Shown: positions 35,243 through 43,077 of the stretch, piece after piece | Position numbering within the stretch: the first letter of the stretch is position 1 | Layout of the letters: each line of letters starts with the position of its first letter | Assembly: GCF_003952505.1 (NCBI RefSeq) | Contig: NZ_CP034450.1 | Coordinates: 3,100,001 to 3,164,000 of the forward strand | Length of the DNA: 64,000 nt | Reading direction: 5' to 3' | Origin: Mesorhizobium sp. M4B.F.Ca.ET.058.02.1.1 | GTDB taxonomy: Bacteria; Pseudomonadota; Alphaproteobacteria; Rhizobiales; Rhizobiaceae | The notes under the pieces: generated by a model | Told to the model about the DNA's origin: nothing | Seen by the model: only the letters and a program-made list of their open reading frames with translations | The model's database searches: none | Position numbers and translations under genes: made by a program

Positions 35243-36627
35243 CAGAGCGGAACCTGTGGATTGAAGGCGTCCTTTTCAAAGTGAAAGCCGAGCGTCGCCG
35301 CCTCCTGGGCAAAACGCGGCCTTACCCCGGTGGCGCGAAAATCACCGATGATCTTGCCTTCCGCAGTCACTTCCCGGCGAACAAAGTGGTAAAGTTCCTG
35401 GAGCTGCACGACGTTGCCTTCCATGCCTGTCAATTCCGAAATCGATATCACTCGCCTGCCGCCATCGGAAAGCCGTTGCGTCTGCACAATGATGTCGATC
35501 GCCGAAGCGATCTGCGCCCGGATGGATTCGTGGGTCATCGGCATGCCGGCCATGCCGACCATCTGCTCCAGGCGGGATAGCGCATCTCGCGGTGTGTTGG
35601 CATGGATGGTGGTCATGGAGCCTTCATGGCCAGTGTTCATCGCTTGCAGCATGTCGAAGGCTTCCTCGCCGCGAACCTCGCCGACGATGATGCGATCGGG
35701 CCGCATGCGCAGGGCGTTCTTCACCAGCTCGCGCTGACGAACTTCGCCCTTGCCCTCGACGTTGGGCGGGCGCGTCTCCAGCCGGCCGACATGCGGCTGC
35801 TGCAGTTGCAGTTCCGCCGCATCCTCGATGGTGATCAAGCGCTCGGCGGCAGGAATGTAGCTCGAGAGCGCATTAAGCAAGGTTGTCTTACCGCTGCCGG
35901 TGCCACCGGAAACCAGGATCGACTTGCGCGCCTGCACTGCGATCCGCAGCATGTCGACCATCGGCGGGCGGATCGAGTTGAACGCGATCAGGCGCTCGAG
36001 CGAATAAGGATGCTTGGAGAATTTGCGAATCGAAACGAGCGGACCATCCACTGAGATCGGCCGCACCGCGATATTGACGCGCGATCCGTCGTCGAGGCGG
36101 GCGTCGACCATCGGCGCGGATTCATCGACGCGCCTGCCGATTGCCGAGACGATCTTGTTGACGACCCGCAGCAGATGCGCCTCGTCGCGGAAGCGGATCT
36201 TGGTTTCCTCGAGCACGCCGCGCCGCTCGATGAAAACGCGATTGTGGGTGTTGATCAGAATGTCGGCGATCGAATCGTCCTTGAGCAAGGGCTCGATCGG
36301 CCCCAGCCCCAGCATTTCGTCAGCCGTGTCGCTGGTCAACTGATCAAGCTCGCGCGCGTTCAGCGGAATATTTCGAGCGCGGACGAATTCGCGCACGATC
36401 GGCCGTATCTCATCGAGAATCTCGTCCTTGGACGCATTTTCAAGGGCGGTCAAATTGAAGCGGTCGATGAGATGGCGGTGGAGTTCAACCTTGAGCGTCA
36501 GAAAATCATTGCCCTGGGTTTCAGCATCCGTCACCGGAACGACCGTCGCCCCATTTGAAACCGCCACTGCGGTCGTCGGCTGGAGCGCCCGCGGCTCATT
36601 CGATCCCTTGATGAAGCGGCCTAGCAT
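35242..36627 (-). CDS. cpaF: Tad pilus assembly ATPase CpaF/TadA
   Basis: A 461-residue secretion ATPase (VirB11/GspE superfamily) that powers Flp pilus assembly at the cytoplasmic side. Walker A is GGTGSGKTT with K247. The Asp and His boxes are present ([22 protein letters not shown] and STIHANTP-like [12 protein letters not shown]), and Walker B is [19 protein letters not shown]. The N-terminal domain is of the usual length. ATG at 36627 with GGGG seven bases upstream is chosen over one nine codons earlier. It heads the leftward arm cpaF-tadB-tadC-tadD-cpaA. Confidence 0.95.
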   Translation of the reverse strand: MLGRFIKGSNEPRALQPTTAVAVSNGATVVPVTDAETQGNDFLTLKVELHRHLIDRFNLTALENASKDEILDEIRPIVREFVRARNIPLNARELDQLTSDTADEMLGLGPIEPLLKDDSIADILINTHNRVFIERRGVLEETKIRFRDEAHLLRVVNKIVSAIGRRVDESAPMVDARLDDGSRVNIAVRPISVDGPLVSIRKFSKHPYSLERLIAFNSIRPPMVDMLRIAVQARKSILVSGGTGSGKTTLLNALSSYIPAAERLITIEDAAELQLQQPHVGRLETRPPNVEGKGEVRQRELVKNALRMRPDRIIVGEVRGEEAFDMLQAMNTGHEGSMTTIHANTPRDALSRLEQMVGMAGMPMTHESIRAQIASAIDIIVQTQRLSDGGRRVISISELTGMEGNVVQLQELYHFVRREVTAEGKIIGDFRATGVRPRFAQEAATLGFHFEKDAFNPQVPL

Positions 36628-37023
36628 TTTTAGCCCCCCGCAAACTTTTCCCAAAAGTTTCCCTCAGGTTGGAAACTAAGGGTTAACCACGAGAGGCACA
36701 AGCGCGGGGCGCGGGTGGGAGGATCGAATACTTACAACATAGTTAAGACGAGTCCCTAAAAAAATCGTTTTATTTCGCGACTGTGTACCCAGGAGCACAA
36801 CTCAACTCCCACCTCACGAAACGTTTCGGCTTGCAACGTTCGAATCGCCGCCGCGGACTCCGGTAAGCCCTTACATATAAAGGCTTATGCACATACCCTA
36901 ATATGATTAGGCTACCACTATGGGTGAGGCGAAATTGTGAATGAATGGTTAAAAGCGCTCAAAAAGCAAATCGAATCAATCCCTTGTCGAAATTGAATTG
37001 AGTCCCGATCAGGTATTGGAAGG

Positions 37024-37038
37024 TTAAGGAACTGTTAA
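37024..37038 (+). promoter_or_regulatory. CtrA-type box upstream of flp promoter
   Basis: TTAA (37024-37027), seven bases (ggaactg), TTAA (37035-37038): an exact match to the CtrA consensus TTAA-N7-TTAA. It ends six bases before the -35 hexamer of the flp promoter. CtrA is known to activate the pilin gene pilA in Caulobacter, so the position and spacing are biologically sensible. Confidence 0.65.
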
Positions 37039-37044
37039 TCCCGT

Positions 37045-37073
37045 TTGACTCTGGTTTTTGGCGGGACTTAGAT
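37045..37073 (+). promoter_or_regulatory. Sigma-70-type promoter of flp
   Basis: TTGACT (-35, 37045-37050), 17-base spacer, TTAGAT (-10, 37068-37073). The -35 box and the spacing are near ideal; the -10 is degenerate. Transcription would begin near 37080, giving a leader of about 75 bases before the pilin ATG. Confidence 0.55.
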
Positions 37074-37154
37074 CAACTCGACGGGGGATGCTTGGGTATG
37101 GGGTTCATCCTTAGCTCGTCTCGTCGGGTTCAACCTCCAAAGGGAGAAATTGGC

Positions 37155-37370
37155 ATGAAGAAGCTCATGACGATGGCCCGGCAGTTCCGCGACGACGACA
37201 ACGGCGCTGCTATGGTCGAATATTCCATCCTGGTCGGCATCATCGCCGCAGCAGCCATTCTCGCGGTTCTCGCGATCGGTGCCTGGGTCACCGGCCGTTT
37301 CACCGGCCTCTGCACCAACCTGAACACTGGTCCGGGTACCTGCGACGCCGCCGCCGGCACCGGCAGCTGA
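37155..37370 (+). CDS. flp: Flp-type pilin
   Basis: A 71-residue Flp prepilin, the pilus subunit. A short basic leader ends at G17, and the mature form begins AAMVEYSILVGIIAAAAIL, with the family Glu and Tyr at positions 5 and 6 after the cleavage Gly. The C-terminal part is Gly/Thr/Asn-rich with two Cys residues (LCTNL and GTCDA) that may form a disulphide. AGGGAG precedes the ATG at 37155; an upstream in-frame ATG at 37098 gives an unlikely leader. A strong hairpin after the gene probably keeps pilin transcripts more abundant than downstream genes. Confidence 0.93.
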   Translation: MKKLMTMARQFRDDDNGAAMVEYSILVGIIAAAAILAVLAIGAWVTGRFTGLCTNLNTGPGTCDAAAGTGS

Positions 37371-37384
37371 TCGTCTGTTTAATC

Positions 37385-37414
37385 CTCAGGCCCGGACTTC
37401 GATCCGGGCCTGAG
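37385..37414 (+). terminator. Perfect 12-bp hairpin after flp
   Basis: CTCAGGCCCGGA (37385-37396), loop CTTCGA, TCCGGGCCTGAG (37403-37414). The arms are fully complementary and GC-rich. The tract after it (ccttat) is only weakly U-rich, so it may act as an attenuator or a 3'-end stabiliser rather than a full terminator. It lies between flp and cpaB. Confidence 0.75.
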
Positions 37415-37458
37415 CCTTATCGCGGCGGGCGAATTCCCGCTTTTGGGGCTTGGGGCTG

Positions 37459-38499
37459 ATGCGTGCCAACACTTTGATCATGATTGTTCTCGCCGGCGTG
37501 TTCGGCGTTCTGGCGGTTGTGCTTGTCAACATCTGGCTGGCGAACCAGCGCAACGCATTGGCGCAGTCGGACGGAGTTAAGCGCGACACTGTTGTGGTGG
37601 CAGCGGTGGCGCTGAAGTTCGGCGACACGCTAACCGCCGAAAAGCTGCGTGAAATCGCCTGGCCCGCAGGCGCGGTCCCGGCCGGCGCTTTCAAGACAAC
37701 CAAAGAGATCCTGGCCGGCGAAGGTTCGAAGCAGGCATTGCAGGCGATCGGCGCCAACGAGCCCGTTCTCGCCACCAAGATCACCGGCCCCGGCCAGCGC
37801 GCCACGCTTTCGGCGGTGCTCGGCGAGGGCATGAAAGCCGTTTCCATCAGGGTCAACGACGTGCTCGGCGTCGCCGGCTTTGTCTTCCCGGGCGACCGCG
37901 TCGATATATTGTTGACCCGCACGGTGCGCGCCGATGGCGGCGCAGACAAGAGTTTTGTCGATGTGCTGCTACAGAGCATTAAGGTGCTGGCCATCGACCA
38001 GGTTGCTGACGAAAGCAAGGAGAACCCGACGGTGGCGAAAGCCGTGACCGTCGAAGTCAGCACCAAGGACGCGCAGAAGCTGACGCTCGCCGCCGGCGCT
38101 GGGCAGTTGTCGCTGGCGCTGCGTCAGGCGGCGGCCAACAAGGGCGAGACGACCGAGCGTGTCACGCTTTCGGATCTGACCGGCGACACGCCGGACGATG
38201 TCGCCGCCAGGCAGGCCGAACTTGCCAAGCAGGCGGCGGCGGACGCCGCGGCCGCGGCCGATCGCAAACGCGCCGACGACAAGCTCGCCGGGCTGGCCAA
38301 AGCCGTCGAACGGGTGGACAACAAAATCGACGATCTGAGCAAGGTCAAGCCGGCTCCGGCTGTGGCATCTGCGCCGCAAGTGAAGGAAATTGTCAAGGAA
38401 GAGGTCAAATACGTGCAGCCGGAACCGCCGGCCCGGGCGACAATCGGTGTATTTCGAGGTATAAAACTCGAAACATACGATGTGCCGCGACAAAAATGA
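37459..38499 (+). CDS. cpaB: Flp pilus assembly protein CpaB
   Basis: A 346-residue protein anchored by one N-terminal membrane helix (LIMIVLAGVFGVLAVVLVNIWL). The periplasmic part has an SAF-like domain (AAVALKFGDTLTAEKLREIAWPAGAVPAGAF) and the RcpC/CpaB domain (GMKAVSIRVNDVLGVAGFVFPGDRVDILLTR). The C-terminus is a charged, Ala-rich coiled coil. CpaB links the inner platform to the CpaC secretin. ATG at 37459 is chosen; a TTG nine bases earlier is also open. cpaC follows after 53 bp. Confidence 0.92.
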   Translation: MRANTLIMIVLAGVFGVLAVVLVNIWLANQRNALAQSDGVKRDTVVVAAVALKFGDTLTAEKLREIAWPAGAVPAGAFKTTKEILAGEGSKQALQAIGANEPVLATKITGPGQRATLSAVLGEGMKAVSIRVNDVLGVAGFVFPGDRVDILLTRTVRADGGADKSFVDVLLQSIKVLAIDQVADESKENPTVAKAVTVEVSTKDAQKLTLAAGAGQLSLALRQAAANKGETTERVTLSDLTGDTPDDVAARQAELAKQAAADAAAAADRKRADDKLAGLAKAVERVDNKIDDLSKVKPAPAVASAPQVKEIVKEEVKYVQPEPPARATIGVFRGIKLETYDVPRQK

Positions 38500-38552
38500 C
38501 GCCGGCGCATTAGGATCGACACTCCGAATCAGCCGGCAGGGGGTTAGCGTAG

Positions 38553-39998
38553 ATGCGTGTGTACCGGAGACCACTGGCGGCCGCCGCTTTCGCCTTATCC
38601 TGCGCATTGCTGTCGCTAAGTCCCGTGGCCCATGCCGCCGACCGCCGCATCGACGTGTCGAACCCGACTATCCATCGTATCTTCGTGCCGGTATCGCAGT
38701 CGGTGACGATCCAGGTGAACTCCACCCTGGGCGATATTGTCGTGGGCGACGAGAAGATTGCTGACGCGCAGCCGATGACCGACAAGACGCTCTATGTCAT
38801 CGGCAAGGGTGTCGGCACCACAACCGTCAACCTGTTTTCCGAAGACAAGCGCTCGCTGGGCACGCTCCAGGTCGAGGTCGGTCAGGATGTCAGTGACATG
38901 GCCGCGGCAATCCGCCAGGTCGCGCCTCGCGCGCGCATCGAAATCGGCTCGATCAATGGCAAGATCAGGCTGGCCGGTCATGTCAAGGATGCAGCGACCC
39001 TGGCCTCCATCGTGGACGTCGCCCAGCAATATGGCCCCGACGCAATTATCAACTCCGTGACCATCGACGACAGCCAGCAGGTGAATTTGGAAGTGCGCGT
39101 GCTGGAGGCCAAGCGCAACGCCGGCCGCGACCTCGGCGTCTCGATCAGGAGCACGAATGGTAGCGGCACGAGCCGTACGGGAACGGGCATTGCGGCCGTC
39201 GACGAAGACGACGTGGTGCTGGGACCCGGGAACCTGCTTAGCGGCCTGCTCTCGAACACCAATCCCTTCGCGGCACTAATTACCCGCGTCATCGACAGCA
39301 ACATCAAGGTCGACCTGATCATCGAAGCGCTCGAGGCCAAGGGCGTGGTGCGCACGCTGGCTGAACCCAACCTCACCACCTTGTCGGGTGAGTCCGCCAG
39401 CTTCAACGCAGGCGGCGAAGTCCCCATCCGCAGCATCGGCACTGATGGCAATATCCAGATCGAATACAAGCAATTCGGCGTCAATCTGCTATTCACGCCT
39501 GTCGTCATGGATGACAGCAAGATCCATATCAAGCTGGCGCCGGAAGTGAGCGACCTGACCGGCTTTACCACTGCTGGCGACCCGATCTTCACCAACCGCA
39601 AACTCGCGACCGTGGTCGAATTGCGCGACGGCCAGAGTTTCGCCGTCGGCGGGCTTCTCTCCAGCAAGACCACCAAGCTGCAGAACCAGGTGCCATGGCT
39701 CGGCCAGGTCCCGGTCATCGGCGCGCTGTTCCGCAACTCAAGCAACCAGAAGGAAGAAACCGAGCTGGTTGTCATCGTCACGCCGCATCTCGTACGGCCG
39801 ACAAAGCCCGGCGAGCAATTGGCGACGCCGTTCGACAAGACGCGGCCGGCCAATGATCCGGAGTTCTTCATCCTCGGCCAACTCGAGGTGAACAAGGACA
39901 TGATCCGCCAGTATGAAAACGGCGAAGGCGTCACCGGCCCCTATGGCCACATGCTGGATGTGAAATCGAAGGACAAGATGCTCTATGTCAAGAAATAA
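38553..39998 (+). CDS. cpaC: Tad pilus secretin CpaC/RcpA
   Basis: A 481-residue outer-membrane secretin that forms the pilus pore. It has a signal peptide (ALSCALLSLSPVAHA), a pilus-formation N-terminal domain (HRIFVPVSQSVTIQVNSTLGDIVVGDEKIADAQ), a BON-like part (INGKIRLAGHVKDAATLASIVDVAQQ), and the secretin domain with VRTLAEPNLTTLSGESASFNAGGEVPI, DGQSFAVGGLLSS and VPWLGQVPVIGALFR. GGGGG lies before the ATG. Its stop overlaps the next gene by 14 bp. Confidence 0.94.
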   Translation: MRVYRRPLAAAAFALSCALLSLSPVAHAADRRIDVSNPTIHRIFVPVSQSVTIQVNSTLGDIVVGDEKIADAQPMTDKTLYVIGKGVGTTTVNLFSEDKRSLGTLQVEVGQDVSDMAAAIRQVAPRARIEIGSINGKIRLAGHVKDAATLASIVDVAQQYGPDAIINSVTIDDSQQVNLEVRVLEAKRNAGRDLGVSIRSTNGSGTSRTGTGIAAVDEDDVVLGPGNLLSGLLSNTNPFAALITRVIDSNIKVDLIIEALEAKGVVRTLAEPNLTTLSGESASFNAGGEVPIRSIGTDGNIQIEYKQFGVNLLFTPVVMDDSKIHIKLAPEVSDLTGFTTAGDPIFTNRKLATVVELRDGQSFAVGGLLSSKTTKLQNQVPWLGQVPVIGALFRNSSNQKEETELVVIVTPHLVRPTKPGEQLATPFDKTRPANDPEFFILGQLEVNKDMIRQYENGEGVTGPYGHMLDVKSKDKMLYVKK

Positions 39999-40284
39999 GC
40001 TCTTGCTCGTCGTTCTGTGTACCGGCCTGCTGACAGGTTGCGCCGCGGACTATCTCAACAACTACGACACGGTGACGCTGGCGGCCGGCGATACGCAGAA
40101 ATTCAATTCGCTTCTGCAGACGGTCGACCCATACAATCCGGCCTCGAACAACACGAAAATCGAAGGCGACGGTGAGCGCGGCGTTGGCGTGATCAGAAGC
40201 TACAGAGTTCCGCCGTCACCGGCGCCGACGACGAACATGACGGTCAATGTCGGCACTTCGGGTGTGACCAACGGAGCGAATTGA
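39985..40284 (+). CDS. Small pilus-locus lipoprotein in the CpaD position
   Basis: A 99-residue lipoprotein with lipobox LLTGC (C19). The mature part has DTVTLAAGDTQKFNSLLQTVDPYNPAS and a Pro/Asn-rich tail. It sits where cpaD usually lies, overlapping cpaC by 14 bp, but it is less than half the usual CpaD length and I do not see the CpaD domain. It is probably an outer-membrane accessory lipoprotein of the secretin. I do not assign a symbol. Confidence 0.75.
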   Translation: MSRNKLLLVVLCTGLLTGCAADYLNNYDTVTLAAGDTQKFNSLLQTVDPYNPASNNTKIEGDGERGVGVIRSYRVPPSPAPTTNMTVNVGTSGVTNGAN

Positions 40285-40347
40285 GCAGAAGGATGCGGTG
40301 CGCCGGGCATTCGAGGGGCCTGGCGTGAAGGGGTAAGGGGTAGGGCC

Positions 40348-41916
40348 ATGTTGCGAGGTATTCGCGCGTTCTGGCACGATCAGAGGGGAATAGCGCTGAT
40401 CCTCGTCAGCGTGATGCTACCGGCGATCGTTGGATTTTCCCTCCTTGCGATCGACGCCAGCCGGGTCAACAATCTGCACAATGATTTGCAGAAGGCGGCG
40501 GACGCGTTTGCACTGGCAGGCGCTGCCGAACTGGATGGATCAAGCGGTTCCTGGGCGCGAGCCGAACGCGCCATGGCTACTTTGGTCGATAATGAAAGCA
40601 ATTTCTCGACAGTTGGGCCGAATGGCAGGTTTACCCTGACTTCCGGTCAACCTGGCGGCACATTGAACTGCAATAACGCCGGCAACATTTCATGGTGTTT
40701 CCTGAAAGCGATCCCCGCAGCGGACAGCACTCCGATAACGTCGGCGAACCTTGCAACTTACGTCGCCAGTTCCACGCAGGCCGTCGGAGAGGCGGAAACG
40801 CGATTCATTCAAGTGACGGTCGCCCCTACTGGCTTTGCCGCGTTTTTCCCAGCTTCTTTCGTGACGTCGGGCGCTAGCAGCACTTTCAGTGTCGGAGCCG
40901 TCGCCGTGGCGGGTTTCACCTCCGGTGTCTGCAATTTCACGCCGGTCTTCATCTGCAACCCCTATGAGATGGATTCGAACGGAACGAACAACGCCGGCAA
41001 CTACACGCTGCAGCAGGCTGTTTCCAACCCCGCCGTTCATCGTCGGCTGATCGAATTGAGAAAGGTCGGAAATGGCGCGGCGGCCGGTCCAGGTAACTTC
41101 GGCTTTCTGGAGCCACCGCCGGGTGTAGGGAATGGTGCACAGGCGCTCGCTCAGACGATCGCGACATCCACCCCGATCGGATGCTACGAATCCGGTAGTG
41201 TTTCGACTAAGACCGGCCAGAATGCCGGGCCGGTACAAGACGCGTTCAACGTCCGCTTCGGCATCAAAGCAAACGGCAGCCACTTCAACAGTCCAGAATA
41301 TGGGCCGGCATCGAATGTTCGGAAGGGCGCTGCCGCGGGCGGCAATGGCAATGGCAATGGCAATGGCGGTGGCGGTGGCAATCAGTGCCCGCAATACAAT
41401 CAGTTGACGTTCGGCTCGCCCAATATGGGCCTGCCCAGGGACGCCACCACGCCGTATATGAGTGGACGGATGGGCGACGGAAATTGGGACCTCTCCGGCT
41501 ATTGGAGCACCAACTTCGGCTCCACGTCCCATCCATCGTCGTGGGACACGACCAAGCCAACCCGCTACGAGGTCTACAAGTACGAAATGGCGCAAGGTCT
41601 GGTTGGGACGGCTTCGGCCGGAGGCGAAGTCGGAACCCCATCGAACGCCTGTCAGCCGCCGGTTACATCAGTGGATCGTCGTCTTCTCTATGGTGCGATC
41701 CTCAACTGCAACGCGCTCGAAGCGGCGGGCAACGACCTGTCGGGTCATAGTACCAATCTGCCGGTCGAGGCTTTCGGCAGCTTCTTTCTCACCGAACCGG
41801 TTGCCTCGGCATCGGACGACGCATCGGTGATGGTCGAACTGGTCGACGTAACCGGTGGCGCTGGCCAAGGCACGCTCGACAATTTCCTGCGTGACGAAGC
41901 GCAGCTTTACCGGTGA
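40348..41916 (+). CDS. tadG: TadG-like pilus assembly protein
   Basis: A 522-residue protein with an N-terminal TadE/TadG-like domain: DQRGIALILVSVMLPAIVGFSLLAIDASRVNNLHNDLQKAADAFALAGAAEL. One membrane helix (residues 13-32) anchors a large periplasmic part. That part has many Cys pairs (for example CNFTPVFIC) and a low-complexity Gly/Asn linker encoded by hexanucleotide repeats at 41341-41382. TadG proteins are minor pilus-associated components. It precedes two tadE genes on the same strand. Confidence 0.88.
   Translation: MLRGIRAFWHDQRGIALILVSVMLPAIVGFSLLAIDASRVNNLHNDLQKAADAFALAGAAELDGSSGSWARAERAMATLVDNESNFSTVGPNGRFTLTSGQPGGTLNCNNAGNISWCFLKAIPAADSTPITSANLATYVASSTQAVGEAETRFIQVTVAPTGFAAFFPASFVTSGASSTFSVGAVAVAGFTSGVCNFTPVFICNPYEMDSNGTNNAGNYTLQQAVSNPAVHRRLIELRKVGNGAAAGPGNFGFLEPPPGVGNGAQALAQTIATSTPIGCYESGSVSTKTGQNAGPVQDAFNVRFGIKANGSHFNSPEYGPASNVRKGAAAGGNGNGNGNGGGGGNQCPQYNQLTFGSPNMGLPRDATTPYMSGRMGDGNWDLSGYWSTNFGSTSHPSSWDTTKPTRYEVYKYEMAQGLVGTASAGGEVGTPSNACQPPVTSVDRRLLYGAILNCNALEAAGNDLSGHSTNLPVEAFGSFFLTEPVASASDDASVMVELVDVTGGAGQGTLDNFLRDEAQLYR
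41341..41382 (+). repeat. In-frame hexanucleotide repeat in tadG
   Basis: Four GGCAAT units (41341-41364), two GGCGGT units (41365-41376) and one more GGCAAT (41377-41382), coding a Gly/Asn linker. The unit is a multiple of three, so slippage would change linker length without a frameshift. Confidence 0.85.
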
Positions 41917-41920
41917 TGCG

Positions 41921-42448
41921 ATGGCCAAATGCTTCTTCCATCACCTCGACAGATTTTGGCGCGACAGTCGCGGCACCGCGCTTGTCGAAATGGCCATTAT
42001 CGGGCCGACTATGATTCTTCTGTCGGCAGGCGTGTTCGAGTTCGGCAACCTGATCCACGACAAGCTGCTGATGGAGGCTGGACTGTCGGACGCGGCCCGC
42101 TTCGGGGCACGTTGCAATAGTCAACTTTACACCGATGCAGGCCTTGCCGCGATCAATTGCGCGGATATTGCCACAAACATCGCAGTGTTCGGTAACGTGG
42201 CGGGAACTGGCAGCGCGCGCATTAGCGGCTGGCAGAAAGCGAATGTGACTGTGACAATCGCTGCTAGTGGGTCCTGCCAAGACGCCGTGGTTGCCGGTGT
42301 CACCAAATACCGGTCCACTACTTCCCAGGTCTGCATAGTCAGGGCGGCCGGCACCTATGCCTATGCTGGCGTCGGGATGCTGTCGCTGGTCGGTGTCAGC
42401 CCGATCACTCTGAGCGGCTTCCATGAGGAGCGGTTGATCCGGTTCTGA
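41921..42448 (+). CDS. tadE: TadE-like pseudopilin, first copy
   Basis: A 175-residue minor pseudopilin. The TadE signature lies at residues 14-45: SRGTALVEMAIIGPTMILLSAGVFEFGNLIHD, with the Glu five residues after the cleavage Gly. The mature part has two Cys pairs. ATG at 41921 is used because it lies just after the tadG stop (41914-41916) and fits the domain; the open frame runs further upstream inside tadG. The second tadE begins 2 bp after it. Confidence 0.87.
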   Translation: MAKCFFHHLDRFWRDSRGTALVEMAIIGPTMILLSAGVFEFGNLIHDKLLMEAGLSDAARFGARCNSQLYTDAGLAAINCADIATNIAVFGNVAGTGSARISGWQKANVTVTIAASGSCQDAVVAGVTKYRSTTSQVCIVRAAGTYAYAGVGMLSLVGVSPITLSGFHEERLIRF

Positions 42449-42450
42449 TC

Positions 42451-43077
42451 ATGATCAGGCTTTTCGCAAGATCCGAGGACGGAGCAACGATGGTGGAAAT
42501 GGCCATCGTCTCGACGCTGCTATTTATGCTCGTCCTTGGCTTCATCGATTTCGGCTACGCTCTTTATCAATGGAACGCGGCGACCAAAGCAGTTCAGGTC
42601 GGTGCCAGACTGGCCTCTATTTCCACTCCGATTGCCCCGGAGATTGATACGGCCGGCCCAACCGCCACCCCGGGAGCTCCCGTGGCCGCAGGCTCGTTTG
42701 ACTATGTCTGCAACGGTGCTACATCGACCTGCAATTGCACAGGCGCATATTGCGTCGTTGGAGTTTGGTCTGCCTCAAATTTCAACACGATCTATGCTGG
42801 TGATGACGGACAATGTGGGCCTGTAGCCGGCAGTCGTCCCGGAATGTGCGACTTCGATCCCTTGCTGCAACCAGCTAATGTGGTCGTCCGTTATACCGCT
42901 ACCGGGCTTGGCTACCAGACACGGGCGGCCGGCCCGGTGCCGACAATCTCTGTCAGCCTGCAGAACATGACCTACCAGTTCTTCTTCCTGGGCGGACTGC
43001 TCGGGTTCGGAAATATGACCATGCCCTCCATGCTCAGCACGGTCACGGGCGAAGATTTGAAGAGTACCTCGCCATGA
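42451..43077 (+). CDS. tadE: TadE-like pseudopilin, second copy
   Basis: A 208-residue minor pseudopilin with the TadE motif EDGATMVEMAIVSTLLFMLVLGFIDFGYALYQWN near its N-terminus. The periplasmic part has several cysteines (YVCNGATSTCNCTGAYC). It differs in length and C-terminus from the first TadE copy, so the two are probably distinct heteromeric partners (TadE/TadF-like). The stop overlaps the cpaE start by four bases. Confidence 0.87.
   Translation: MIRLFARSEDGATMVEMAIVSTLLFMLVLGFIDFGYALYQWNAATKAVQVGARLASISTPIAPEIDTAGPTATPGAPVAAGSFDYVCNGATSTCNCTGAYCVVGVWSASNFNTIYAGDDGQCGPVAGSRPGMCDFDPLLQPANVVVRYTATGLGYQTRAAGPVPTISVSLQNMTYQFFFLGGLLGFGNMTMPSMLSTVTGEDLKSTSP

Larger units (their letters stand above)
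36628..37154. promoter_or_regulatory. Divergent pilus control region between cpaF and flp
   Basis: This 527-bp gap contains no gene but many signals. Inverted repeats are the perfect palindrome CGAAACGTTTCG (36817-36828), TAAGCC-N12-GGCTTA (36864-36887) and CCTAAT-ATG-ATTAGG (36897-36911). A CtrA-type box and a strong-looking promoter lie before flp (separate entries). On the cpaF side, ggttaacc near 36683 is a palindromic TTAA half-site. Confidence 0.6.
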
